Of a DNA stretch of 64,000 nucleotides, positions 48,992-60,696 are shown in pieces (positions within the stretch are counted from its first letter, which is position 1; every line of letters begins with the position of its first letter). The translations under genes and the position numbers were made by a program. The notes under the pieces were generated by a model. It saw nothing but the letters and a program-made list of their open reading frames with translations, did no database searches and was not told the DNA's origin. The stretch lies in NCBI GenBank assembly GCA_910574455.1, contig CAJSYZ010000012.1, forward strand, positions 1,977,317-2,041,316, given 5' to 3'. This DNA is from Trichaptum fuscoviolaceum. Taxonomy: Eukaryota > Basidiomycota > Agaricomycetes > Hymenochaetales > Trichaptaceae.

Positions 48992-51516
48992 ATGTCTGCG
49001 CAGATACAGGAAGTGCACGGGAGCAGCACACCAGCGTTAGGGGAGAGCGCGAAGTCGGCGTTACCAACAAAAGCAAAACCCGGAGCTTCGTGGAAGGCGA
49101 ACGAGCAGCATGTGCTTCCTAAGAACAACATCCCACTTGTTTTCTCTGGACTTATGCTTTGTGTTTTCTTGGCTGCTCTCGATCAGGTGGGTTGCCTTCT
49201 GGATGTACACTCCTTCACCCTTCACGTTACGCCTTCGTCTTGGCGGATTTACCTTCGCGCGTCGATCTAATTGCATTGACACTTTTGGCACAGACCATCG
49301 TGGCTACGGCGCTTCCGACGATTGTGTCACAGTTGAAAGGGGGAAAGAATTATAGCTGGGTTGGATCGTGAGCACCTCAGTCGTTTTTAAGACGCCGTTC
49401 TGATTCACCACAGAGCGTATTTACTCGGCGCCTCGACTATCTCTCCTCTATATGGAAAGATATCAGATATTCTCGGTATGCCTTCACCCGTTCAAATCTC
49501 TCTTAAGATTCTGAATGTTCGAAACAGGTCGGAAGCCGGTGCTTTTCTCCGTGATTATCATTTTCCTTATTGGTTCAGCACTATGTGGTGCCGCACAGAA
49601 CATGACCTGGCTTATCGTGTGTCGAGCTATACAAGGCATCGGCGGAGGAGGTATCCTGCAGCTCGTTCAGATTACAATATCGGATATAGTGTCATTGGAA
49701 GAGTGCGTTTGTCTTTTCTTTCAGAATTTCTTTTTTGGAGCTGAGACACGCCCGCATTTTTACTACTATGACACTCTCGTTCCGCTAACAAATGTCTGTC
49801 ACGTAGACGTGGAAAATACGGAGGCTTCATCGGCTCTACGTGGGGAATAGCGAGCGTAGTGGGTCCGCTTGTCGGAGGTGTACGTCTTGTCAAAACCGAA
49901 TACACAGCCACGTCTAACTGTCTCCACCGCTTTAGGCCTTCACAGATCACGTTTCTTGGAGATGGTGAGCACGTCCTTTAACTGTGCTTCTAACAATCTA
50001 ACATCGTCGTGAAGGTGCTTTTGGGTCAACCTTCCGACAGGTGGACTCGCCATTTGCGTCCTTTTTTTCTTCCTTAACCTCAACCCTCACCATGGTCGCA
50101 CGCTCCAAGAGCACGCAAGCGATTTTGATTTCGTCGGTCTTGGGCTTATCGTATCGGGAGTTGTGTGCTTGTTGATAGGATTTAATTTCAGCGAAACGGG
50201 TTGTGAGTTCTCAGTTCGCTTTCCCATTTTGTGATTCTAAAAGATATGAATAGGGTCAAACCCGCAAACAATTGCACTTATCACCATTGGCGGCGTACTT
50301 CTAGTTCTTGCTGGGGTGCAGGAAGCTTACACGAAGAAGAACGCTATCGTCCCCGCACGGCTGTTTAAAACGCGCACCACATCTATAATCCTCCTCGTGG
50401 TCTTCTTCCATGCGCTAGCGTTCTTCTCGGCAGCCTACTACTTGCCACTCTTCTTCCAAGTACTGGGAGCGAGCGCGACAGGGGCTGGAATTCGGTACGT
50501 TCTTTCACTCATCACCACAAATTGCACTGATCCTTTTGATGTAAGAATGTTACCTTATTCACTCGGATCGGCGATGATATCAGCACTTACCGGCATACTT
50601 GTCTCGCGCACTGGAAAATACCGCCCCATCATCTGGGCTGGATTCGCAATTATGACAATTGGCTATGGACTAATGACCTTGTTAACTGACAAGTCCCATA
50701 TGTAAGTAATTAGGACAGTCGATTGCCTGTATTACTATCGGGATCCACCTTTTCTTATTCTTATTTTTTACCTTTAGAGTTGAACGGGCGATCTTCCCGC
50801 TGATAGCCGCCTTCGGTACGGGGTGCCTCTTCCAAGTCCCACTCATTGGATTGCAGGCCGCCATGCCGCTCAAAGATATGGCTACGAGTACGTCTACCTT
50901 TGGGTTTATCCGTCAACTCGGAGGCACCATTGGTATATCAATCGGTCAAGCTATTTGGTCTTCGGTCCGTAACCTTATTCTCCGCATTCACATCCCTTTC
51001 CTTTTCTTATCGATCCACTTCGTCCTTGAAACATTGCAGGTCCTGCAAAGAAAGGCCCGCTCAGTCAAGGACGTGACAATTAACACCTCCCCGGCAGCCT
51101 TGGCGCAGAGTGTGCGGCAGCTACGCAACATGTTCCCAGACCCTGCGCAACGTCAGGAGGTCATCCACGCGTACACATCGGCGATTGCGACGATCTGGGT
51201 CGCGTTGACGCCTATGCTTGGTGTTTCCTTCATCTTGGTTCTGTTTTTAAGGTCGTACACACTCAAGCGATTCACGGTGAAAGGGGGTGCATCGGCTGCT
51301 GCGAAACCGCAAAAGGGCGGTGAAGCATTGCCCACGTCAGTGGATGATGAGAAGAAGGGGAAGGACCTGGAGGCTGGCACATCGGAAGAGGCTGTTGGCG
51401 AAGACGAAGAAGAACAGGTGAAGGAGAAACAACAAAGAGCTACGATTAACACTCAGAGCGATGGTTTGAATTTGGAGACAACCATCTTACGAACCAAAGA
51501 CGACATGAGACTATAA
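48992..51516 (+). CDS. MFS transporter, DHA2-type drug:H+ antiporter
   Basis: Eleven exons (48992-49186, 49294-49367, 49414-49475, 49528-49702, 49807-49879, 49936-49964, 50015-50202, 50254-50494, 50546-50701, 50778-50964 and 51040-51516) join in phase to about 618 aa. A hydrophilic N-terminus precedes helix 1 ([17 protein letters not shown] with [10 protein letters not shown], the DHA2 motif D). Motif A appears as [11 protein letters not shown] and the antiporter motif C region as [16 protein letters not shown] then [10 protein letters not shown]. The helix count fits 14 TM, and a charged C-terminal tail of about 90 residues follows. Such proteins sit in the plasma or vacuolar membrane and export toxic small molecules, or in some cases amino acids or siderophores; the substrate cannot be told. 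No biosynthetic cluster surrounds it. Confidence 0.92.
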
Positions 51517-52038
51517 CCAACATATCACGACGAAAACATGTATAACTATAAATACAATGCTAGAGAGATTTGACGAACCTATAGACATATCCTCCATCAA
51601 TGGACTGATATCAAAATCATCTGAGCAGTTAAATTGAAATAAGGCATTGAGAGCATCAGAGAAGGGGATGAATTGATATCCACCTCTTGAGTTTTGTTCA
51701 AGCCTCTTGCTGACAGCTGCATAAGCGGAAGGGGTAGTCTGACAATATTGCTGAGAATGTATTCGCCCGCTGAAAGCACAAGGAGAGGGGCCATCGTTGG
51801 AACTGGACAGGAAATCCGGGGGAAACAAGTATATTTCAAGATTCTGGAATGGACTATGAAGCCTATTCTATATCGTTTAGACGCTAGAAGGATTGACAAC
51901 TATTTTCGGACAGGTGTTTGATTGTAGGAAGAGCAAGAAGGGATAGCGAATCTAATACATGCATCGCAAGAGGCATATCCTCGGAACAGCCTCCACAGCC
52001 CGTGCGCGCGCTTGTGTTTCTGGTGGATGAACTACACT
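51517..52038. other. Short convergent intergenic region
   Basis: Lies between the 3' ends of the MFS gene and the four-pass membrane protein gene. The open frames here show no domain. Confidence 0.45.
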
Positions 52039-54020
52039 TCAATGATTTCCGGTAGTCATAGACGCATCTGGGTGTCTAGCTGACTCGTAACGAGGGAACG
52101 GCGAGGAGCCTTCAGTGCCGAGGCAGTTGACAGACACTTGCCCTTGCACCGGTGCAGGAAGGGATTCCTTGTGGAATTCGAATGCTCCACGCTTGGCGAA
52201 TTCTATTTGATGATCGGCGGGGTAACGACCTTCAGAACGCAAGTGCTGAGAATCTTTCGAATGACCATTTACTGTGACTTCAGGCCACTCTTCGACCGAG
52301 TGATTCAGTGGCGCAGTCCAACCGGTGCACTCCTTTCTGTTTATATCGACGACTTCGGGGATGTCACTCGGAGCAGTCTGCCGTATTTTATTGTATGAGG
52401 TGTCAAAGGTAGGGTAAGCGACTCGTGCGCGGAAAGGACCCTCTTCATAAGCTACAGCATTGTTGATGAGGAACGCCTCGTCCATTATTGAGCTCGCACT
52501 CTCCCCTCGCAGAGTTGGTCCTTGAGGAACGCCAGGGACAACGGAAGTCTTCGGTAGTGATACTTCGCCGCGTTCGGCATCCGAAAGATGGTTAGAGTTG
52601 CCCTTGGCCACAGTACGAGCTCTCTTCATCTTCTCCAAGAAGCGCATGAGTAAGTCTATCATGACCACAGTCACCGATCCGTTGACTAAAGGCTGTCCTC
52701 TCATGGAGGCCTCCCGGCAGAACCGCCACCTTTCCAGGGCATACCACCCACAGAATATGATGATCATTATTGCACACACGCCGGAGCAGATTAGAGTCAG
52801 GCCGGTTGTGACAATGTTCTATGCAACTCGTCAGGCTAAATATAATGAGCGAATATGGATGAGATGCCTCACCTGTGTGGATAGAACGTAGAGACAAAGA
52901 GCAACGGAAAATAGAGCCGCTGAGAGAAGCGCGGCATACAAAGGTCCTAAATTGAGCCAAGTGTATGCCCACTGAGGGAGGCTGACTCTCGGATCGCGAC
53001 TGTAGGATTGAGAATCCATTTTAGCCAACTGTTGATACCTGACAGTGAGTACTTACACGATCGAGCTCCTCCAGGACATCACAAGCAAGCTTGTAACTGC
53101 GGAACAAGTGCTTAAGACGAGGGATGTGAAGAACAAAGCATTCGTAGCAACATCGATAGCGCTGCTGCCTAAGCCAGACGAAAGCTGTATCATAGATACA
53201 GTCACACCAGATAGAAACGTCGCGATGGTTGTCATCTGTAGATATCGCGCGGTCTGATAATGCTGGGAAGTAAATATTGTGGGGACACCTATCGGGTGAA
53301 AAATATACAGCTGTGGCTTGAATGCTACGATTGGACACACCTTTCTCCCCGAAGTTTGAAATAGCTTTAGTCAATGATTCGATAGCTCTCTCCACCCACA
53401 TGTCGAGGGCCCTCTGAATACGAAGTAGATTTTGCTTCTCTAAGAATACGTATCATCAATATTAGATGGCGGCATTTCTCCAGCAAAGACATGACTATAC
53501 CTTCGTCGTGAGACAGAGCGTCTGCCTCGTTCTGTCATTCAACGCAGTATGTTATTACACAGAGCACTGGTGAGAATATGTCCACTTACGGTGAAACGTT
53601 TGTGCAACGTGAAGAGAAGTAGCATGAGAGCGTCATCGTAGTAGATTGCATCGAAGTCACGTAAAGAGCTCGCCAATAAATCAAGAGACTCTGCGAAATC
53701 TCTGAACACGATTGAAAACATTTTAGCCGTTGGAGGGGAGCCCACTTCTGTATTACACGTGAGTAGCAATCATGTCAGACTTAAAAAGCTACTCACCGCC
53801 AAAGGCGCATAGATGAGGGTCTTTGGGGCAAATAAAATGGGCGTTCACTCCGAACGCATCACGGACAGCGCGTAATTTATCAATCATTGTGTTCGTTGCA
53901 ATCACGCCTGGCCCGCTGGATCCAACTGTGCGAAGTGCAAAGCTGAAGCGCGCTAACTTTTCACAGAAGGAGTCGTGTTAAGTCTCGGAAATAGAAGAGT
54001 AGACGGGGACTAACTTCGCT
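52039..54020 (-). CDS. Four-pass membrane protein, uncharacterised family (copy 1)
   Basis: Multi-exon minus-strand gene; only the 3' half could be modelled closely and the 5' end is uncertain. In order it has soluble helical exons (SLDLLASSLRDFDAIYYDDA, then WVERAIESLTKAISNFGEKG) and a membrane part with about four helices (MTTIATFLSGVTVSMIQLS, ALFFTSLVLSTCSAVTSLLV, LGPLYAALLSAALFSVALCL and LICSGVCAIMIIIFCGWYAL). A cytosolic tail of about 200 residues rich in charged and Ser residues follows, ending at 52039. One splice is clear: STQ/NIVTTG between helices 3 and 4. Copy 2 at 56-58.2 kb has the same exon order and helix sequences. The pattern resembles unnamed Agaricomycete membrane proteins; I know no function for them. 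Confidence 0.65.
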
Positions 54021-55965
54021 CTTCAGATCCATACACTTCCTATTTTTAATTTAATCAGCTTTTTTGCTTTGATAAAGAAAGGAGATAATTTGCATACCAA
54101 TAAAAACGTGTGTACTGAGAGGGAATCCCATATGTTTCTGAAGGGTAGTTTATCAGGCTTAGCGAAGTCTAATCGACTTGCGAGAAACAATCTTGCATAC
54201 GGTTGGAGATAGAGGCACCTAATGGAATTGACTATCAGCAGAAATCATTCATTATTTTAGATGTCACTGACCGTGAGCGTATATCGTTGAACCCGGCGCT
54301 ATAAGGGAGAGTTTGTGTCAAGTGGAAATGGAAGATCATAAACAACATACAATCTATGCAGGATGCCGCGCTATCAATGTCGACGTCTCTTTTGTCTTGT
54401 TCGAATGAATCGTTAATTTGTGGATTAGAACAACAAGCATAAAAGTATCGTACCCGACACATATACACTATGAGTGTACCCTCCGTCTGGAATGGACGGT
54501 ATTGCTGGAAGCGCTAGTGTCAGCATCCAGAACGACCCGGGGGAGGAGGGGGGATTGATAGAAGTATTCACCATGTCGAAATCCGTCCGGAGGACTGTCT
54601 CGTTCTCCTGTACGCATTGTTAGAACTCAAAGTGGGCTGAGCGTCGCCTTCGAGCAAGGTTGTCTGGGTTACAAGCTCTCCAGAAACACGAACACGAAAG
54701 CAAGCCTTTATGTACCATTCGTGATAGAAGTCACTCCCAGCTAGTCAGACCTTGATTTCATTTCGACGAAGCTGTCAGAGTGGGCGCCGCTACCTGCAAG
54801 GAGGAAACACCATCGATAGGCAATTGGGATGTGAAAGTACCGTGAGTCAGGCGGGAGGCACTGCTCAGTCCGAAGCATCTTTCATGCGTACTTAGCGAGG
54901 CGGTACAAGCGATTTGTCTTTTCGGTGAAGTCCGATTGGCGAAGTGCATTCATGAACATACGAGAAGGAGCGTCGCTCAGAAGTACCCGTGTAGCCCTCG
55001 ACGAGTGGATTGATTTCGGAGTCAGACAGTTTGGAAGGAATCACAAGGCCGAATTCACCGTATCCTCCGCGAAAGGCCCTGCTTCACAACAAAGGTGTCA
55101 GTCACTGACTCAAAATCTGAGTATTGCCACGCAAAGTAAATCAATGTATTCCGAGTGCTATAGTCTTGAACGAAGAGCCCGTCTCTTTACCAGAAAAAGG
55201 TATCAGTATTGATGCGACAGACAAGGAATTGCGCCCAGTGTAAGTGGAAGATACCCGTTTGTCGGCAAGGAAAACGTGGTCGAATCAGTGACTACCGGAT
55301 ATGGCGAATCGGATATGAGTTGGAAATCGGATGCTTCCGTGGAAAGGCAATCACAACCTCATTCACACTTTCAGAACTTCATAGCTTCGTGTAGAACATA
55401 TGCTGCAGTCGATATCGGTGTTCAGCCTGTCCCCGGAGTATGAGCGCCGTTCAAAGTAAATACACCGCTTAATTAAAAAGATAACGACCCAGCGAAATGC
55501 ACAAAACACCGACTTCCGCGTAGCATCAATTCGAGGGAGGAGCTGCAGTGCCGGATCACAGCCTCAGGAGAAAGAGTTTGTTGGCATATCAATAAGCTCG
55601 AAGTCGATCGATCTCCGGATCATCTGACGATAGATCTCCGTTAGGTGCGGAGGCGAAGTTGACCTACATATGTATACACATGTAAAGTCCAGATTGCTAA
55701 CTCGTATCGTCATAATCACACCCCCACCCAATACCATGGAACCTCTCAGACAGAATGTCCAGATTTCCCTGTATCCGAACCAGCTTCCGCAGAGTCATCA
55801 GCACTGGGCTGGGCTGCGGACTGCCGAGTCTCAATTACAGTGGGTGATGGTTCGGTGGCCGCCCTATACCTGACATTCCGGCTTGAAAGGTTTGAGTGAC
55901 TCGGGCGGCATCGTCGAGTCAGATCTTGCTTTCTGTAGGATCCCGAGATCGGATATCTACGACCA
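54021..55965. other. Region between the two four-pass genes
   Basis: May contain unrecognised 5' exons of copy 1 (minus-strand frames at 54235-54468 and near 54480-54610). At 54758-55400 there are only short frames on both strands. The plus-strand frame 54925-55212 has no domain features. Confidence 0.35.
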
Positions 55966-58213
55966 TCATGAGGCGGTGAGATTAACATGGAAGGGAGGAA
56001 CGACATCGCGTCGTAGGTTCGGAGATTGGGGGAAGAAGAAAGAGGGTGTCTTGCCACGCGAGAAAGCGTCGAATAGGGGTACCCGCTTGTTGACTCTGGA
56101 ACGGGGGGGCACATGGTCTGTGAAAGAATTCGACGTGACTTCTACTTTGTAAGAGCGTTCGCGGGTGCGCACAGGGTGGCTTTGAAATCGCGCCTCCTTC
56201 TCATAAGCGAAGGCGTTGCTCATCAGAAAAGCATCATTCGATATCGAGGTGGTCTTCCCAACATGAGTTCCCGGGTTCAAGTCATGTGTCAATTCTTTAT
56301 TCGACACGGGGTCTTCAAGGTCGCTGTGTGACGCGCTGGGTTCGGTGATTCGAGTGGACTTCAGTTTTTCGAGAAAAGCTATGAACCAGTCCAAGATTGA
56401 TACAACGAACGATTCGTCTGCTAGAGCTTGTCCAGCAGACTTCGCTTCAAGCTGAAACATCCACTTCTCGGCGAGAAACCAGCAACTCGCGAAAAGGACT
56501 ATAAGTGCGACTAAGCCCGTGCAAGCTACAGTCATAATAGAGGTGACGATGTGCTACGAAATAGACGATTGAGGACTTGCTTTCATGTTGGCGATTTCTA
56601 ATGTCTGCTTACCTGGCTTGACGAGAATACAAAAAGGCATAGACCCACTGCGAATAGACCAGCAGACGAAAGGAGAGTAAACATGGGGCCGGAGACGAGC
56701 ACCCTGCAAGCCCAGTGCGGGAGATGATTGAATGGATCTCGTCTAAAAGAGCTCAGTATGTTGAATAAGAAGAAATCGCTGAGTAGACGCACACAATGGA
56801 TTTCTTCCACGTCATGACCATCAGACTTGATATCGCCGAGCAAATACTGAGCACCAAGGACAAGAAGAATACAATCCTCGTCGCGACATCCACGGCACTC
56901 GATATCTCGCCCGTAGATAGCCCTATCATTGACGAGGTCACACCGGATAAAAAGGTCGCTATAGTCGTCAAGTCTAGATAACGCGATGCTGCCACCTGTT
57001 GAGCAGACAGTATGGTAGGTATTCCTGTGAGAGTAACTTAGAAGCTAGTTTTGAGGCAGATAAAAAATGACTTACCTTTCTCTCCGAAGTCCGCTAAAGT
57101 TTTATTGAGCGAGACTAGAGCGTCTTCGATCCATGTTACAATCTGATCGTGCAATCCGTTTCGCCATTCACCCTCTGGTAGTTGATTCTTGCTTGATGCA
57201 GAGTTCGATATATAGTCTGCCTCAGTCTGGTTCGTTTTGTAAATAACAGCAGATTGAGTCAACCGTCAATAAAATCTCACCAAAAATCGGCGATGAAGGC
57301 TGTACACGAGCAACATGAGCGTGTCGTCGTAGTACTCTGCGCTGAAGTCACCGAACGCATTTAGAAGCGCTTCTAAGGACTCAGCAAATTCTCGAAAGCA
57401 ATTCGAAAAGTCCGTTGAGGAAGGAGATGAAATAGCTAGAGAAGTTGCATTAAAGAGATAGGTGAGCTCTCTGTCCCAGTTATCGTAAAAGGATGAGCGA
57501 GCTTACAAGAGAACATGTGGAGGTTCCGGTTATCTGGGCAGAGGCAGAGCGCATTCGCTCCAAATAGGTCTCGTAAGATGCATAGTTTCCTGATCGCAAT
57601 GTTTGTAGCTAGAATACCAGGTCCACTTGATCCAACGGAACGTAGAAGGAAGTTCAGGCGAGTTAACTGCAGGGATAGAAGATATTCAGAATACTTGTCG
57701 GTGCTACAATTGTTGAAACTTAGTGAAAGTACACATACCTCGCTCTTGAGATCCATGCACTTCCTGCGTAACATATAGTCAACAAATGTGTAAACAGCGC
57801 GCCATTTCTGCTCACCAGTAGAACGAAGTGTATTGAGCAGAAAGAGTGCGACGGCGCTGGAACGCATAATCTGATTCAATGAGTATCAAAATAGAATAAT
57901 AGAATGAAAAATACTAACAGTCCGTATTGTCTTCAAGTTCTAGCGAATATGGTGTCAGTGACCCTCTCGATCAATAAAGAGAGAACGAATCGTTGATCAC
58001 CTTGTTCGCTGATATCTTCCTCCAGATTCTCTGCAAGACGGTAGTTGACCGAATCTGAAAAGCTGAGACTAAGCTGCAGGTAGCAATTGCTGTGGAATTT
58101 CGACGAACATGGAGGTCCAGGCTCTGGCCTTCTGGATTCTTCTGCAGTTCCTTCAGGCTGCCGATCTAGCAGCTCTGATTCTGTCTCTGGTGTTATTTTA
58201 TCGCCTTCGTCAT
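55966..58213 (-). CDS. Four-pass membrane protein, uncharacterised family (copy 2)
   Basis: Paralogue of the gene at 52-54 kb. It probably starts at the ATG at 58213 (MNDEGDKITPETESELLD). Exons then carry SAVALFLLNTLRSTGEQKWR, LTRLNFLLRSVGSSGPG, and a region WIEDALVSLNKTLADFGEKG that matches copy 1 (SLTKAISNFGEKG). The membrane part follows: LTTIATFLSGVTSSMIGLS, FFLSLVLSICSAISSLMVM, SGPMFTLLSSAGLFAVGLCL and VACTGLVALIVLFASCWFLA. The tail ends at 55966. The intron before HIVTSIM matches copy 1. One join near 57870-57930 could not be put in frame, so an exon boundary is misread or the gene is slightly damaged. Located by inference in a cell membrane with long soluble N- and C-terminal parts; function unknown. 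Confidence 0.65.
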
Positions 58214-59438
58214 TCATAACGGAAGAGGATAAATCCAGTGTGGATAAGGAAAGAAGTCGAAGATATGTACCAGGATGTCTCGTGGTCCTATTTAATAGTG
58301 CCGGTGAGGCATGCTGAGACAAATCAGCTCGCTTCAAGTAGCACGTTGTTGTTCAACGGAAGTGCACACACCTCGCTCTTCTGATGTCAGTTTGGCGGAC
58401 AATACAAGGGTACTTCACGCGATGCGGCGCCGCAGGACTTTCGCCCCTCATTGAACGTAGTTTTTATTCTGTGATTGTTTGCGAACGTAGCCAGTAGCGA
58501 TAATTGATGCGCAACGCTCTCGTCAGTCGAGATATGAAGTTGATGGAACCAGCGACGAAGGTGGCCGCTATCATCGCCGCCATCACCGGAATCTGATACG
58601 AGCACTACATAGTGCCGTTTAGCCTCGATCACAAGGGTCGAGCTAATGAGGATAAAAGATAGTGGATCAGCTCAAGTCAATTGTTTGTCTCTTAAGTGAA
58701 GTTTAGAGAGGCGTACTCCATCAGGTTCGACCTTTCGCTCCCAGACGCTGTCCTGACAGAATGAGATACATCTTATGAGCTGTGGAGATCGCCTTATAGG
58801 TTTTGTGAGGAGTTCGAAATCGCTCTAATCGTCACTGCGACAATCCTTTCCTTGAAGCGACTTAGACTTTCGCGGGTGAAGCAATTCAAGCTCATAAAAA
58901 GAGCTACGCCAACCAAGGTCTTCGAATACGTTGTTACCCAGGCGATTGAATACTTTAGTGATCAACTTACCTCTTCCACACAGTAAATGCTTTAGGCGAA
59001 TGTAGCACGACATTCTATACAGCCGGTGCAACCGCTTTTGGTGATCTTGCTCAGGCGCATGTCGCAATAAAGCGGGAGGCAGAAACGAAGCCTCCAAGTA
59101 AATGACTGTAGCGTATCACAATAAGACAAAAAACATTAGGCCGGGGCAGCCGAAGTCTTGCGAATGTGTCGACAGTGTTTTTAGGCTCGAAGTCATCCTT
59201 ATTGTCGTGGTCGACATTTGAGAGACGCGACGCGACTTACAGCCTGATTGGTCACAGCCACTTCAAGTTCCACACTGGAACGGTCACCTTCAACAAGTTC
59301 GGCCTCAAACATCGCCAACTTGAAGGCACCTCATCTCCAGCTCTAATCCGAAGTCTTGAACTGGCGGTGATTTCTTTGCATTATCATTTCTAACTGCCTC
59401 ACTCTTTCCTCTGGATCCCACAACGACTTAGTGTTGGA
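58214..59438. promoter_or_regulatory. Intergenic with dispersed CG-rich repeat upstream of the DUF167 gene
   Basis: At 59191-59240 the sequence AGTCATCCTTATTGTCGTGG then GAGACGCGACGCGACTT repeats elements at 26.57, 13.14 and 18.13 kb. GGTCACAGCCACTTCAAGTTC at 59249-59269 resembles 13259-13295. Minus-strand frames at 58387-58632 and 58825-59097 have no recognised domain. Confidence 0.4.
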
Positions 59439-59853
59439 ATGCCGCCCGTCCTGCGATATGTTGCCGCCACTAAAAAGTCAGCAAAGGGCACGCTGTACCT
59501 GCAATGCCACGTGAAGCCGGGCGCGAGTAAAGTGCGTGAAGGTATCGCAGCTGTTACGGACAATGTCGTCGAGGTTTGCGTTGCCGCGCAGCCACGGGAC
59601 GGCGAGTCCAACAAGGCCGTTCTCGAAGTTTTATGCAAAGTACATCCCCCTTATACTTTTCGCTTAAAGTAGCAAGGGCTGACTTGCTTGCTTCCAGGCT
59701 CTCGGGGTCCCAAAATCCAGCCTGCAGATCACTCGAGGAGCCAAGTCCAGAGACAAGACTGTGGCTTTGGGCGGCCTGACAGAGGTTGAGGATGCGGCAC
59801 CGCAGCTCTTGGATCGCGTAAAGCGGCAGCTCTCCGAAGCTGTCAACGACTGA
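59439..59853 (+). CDS. DUF167 (YggU-like) family protein
   Basis: Two exons (59439-59639 and 59698-59853) give 118 aa. This matches the small YggU/DUF167 fold found from bacteria to eukaryotes; its function is not established. Supporting segments are [16 protein letters not shown] (the family's conserved VKPGAS motif), [20 protein letters not shown] (the A-x-P-x-D-G-x-A/S-N-x-A/E motif), then [20 protein letters not shown]. The intron sits between the second motif and the last strand. The start ATG follows directly on a CT-rich leader. It is a compact housekeeping-like gene between the four-pass pair and the tRNA. Confidence 0.85.
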
Positions 59854-59889
59854 GAGCTTAGGGTTATCCGAATAGAAAAGAAAGAGAGG

Positions 59890-59946
59890 TCACGCGCACT
59901 CGAGCACCTTGCCGTTCTCCAGCTTGTCGATGTAACGCATACCAAC
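59890..59946 (-). pseudogene. Possible relic of an FKBP-type prolyl isomerase
   Basis: The minus strand reads VGMRYIDKLENGKVLECA and then a stop. This closely resembles the start of the FKBP domain of nucleolar FKBPs (typically VxMRYIGKL.NGKVFD). Only this fragment is present; flanking sequence is out of frame or unrelated. With so short a match, chance cannot be excluded. Confidence 0.35.
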
Positions 59947-60604
59947 GCAGCAGCGGCCGAAGTCCACAGCGTAGCCACGGCAGCAAAAGCCCGAACCTAA
60001 ATCGAAGACGGTGGTTCCAGGACTGCGTGACATCAATGAAGTGGGTTTCATGCCTCACGGCCATACGCATACTAGAGCGTTGGGCACTTGATTAGTCGTT
60101 GCAGGATTACAGGTAGTTTAAGGCGTCGCAGCAAAAACACTTCTATACGCAGTGCTAATCTAGGTTATGGGAGTCAAATACAGAGTGCTTTTAGCTGTGG
60201 AACGAATGCAAGAACGAGGTGTAACAAATGAACTGCAACGAGTTGTCCTTGATACGCACGACGTGCAGGATGCCGTCCTCGGTAAAGCACTGAAGAGTGA
60301 AGCCAGTAGTTGCTTCATTTATCCATTTCCCAACCTCAAAGATAAATAGCGACTGGCTACGAGTCTAGAGATATACAGGCATTTTCAGACTTCCGAGTTT
60401 TTTGACAACGATCCTCTACTCTCGCTGGAATGTCGTGCAAATCAGCAACGCCCGAACTCCCCCATGGTTGCCTTTGCGCTTCTTTTCGCCTCGGTTGGGG
60501 GAAAGCTATTCAACATCACTGCTAAGTTCAAGTTACACTCAGGCTCACATCTTCCGAGTTATGCAACGAAAAGGTAACAAAAATGTCCGCTAAAGGAAAA
60601 GGGA
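59947..60604. other. Intergenic with coding debris
   Basis: At 60167-60349 a plus-strand frame ends FPNLKDK and a stop, related to a minus-strand segment at 16.61-16.68 kb. No intact gene is supported. Confidence 0.35.
60596..60599 (-). terminator. Pol III T-run after tRNA-Val
   Basis: Four Ts on the minus strand six to nine bases after the discriminator base. Confidence 0.55.
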
Positions 60605-60696
60605 TGACTCAACCAAGAATTGAACTTGGAACCTTCTGTGAACTCTCAAAGCAAAGCAATGTTAGACAGAAATCATAACCGCTAGACCATTGAGTC
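60605..60696 (-). tRNA. tRNA-Val(AAC) with a 19-nt intron
   Basis: Read on the minus strand it folds fully. The acceptor is GACTCAA/TTGAGTC, and the D arm has TAGCGGTTATGA as in eukaryotic tRNA-Val. The anticodon stem is TCTGT/ACAGA with loop C-T-AAC-A...C, and the T arm is CCAAG/CTTGG with loop TTCAATT. The discriminator is A. A 19-nt intron sits after position 37, the standard eukaryotic place, leaving a 73-nt mature tRNA. A TTTT run follows (about 60596-60599), suitable as a Pol III terminator. The CCA end is not encoded, as expected. Confidence 0.9.
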
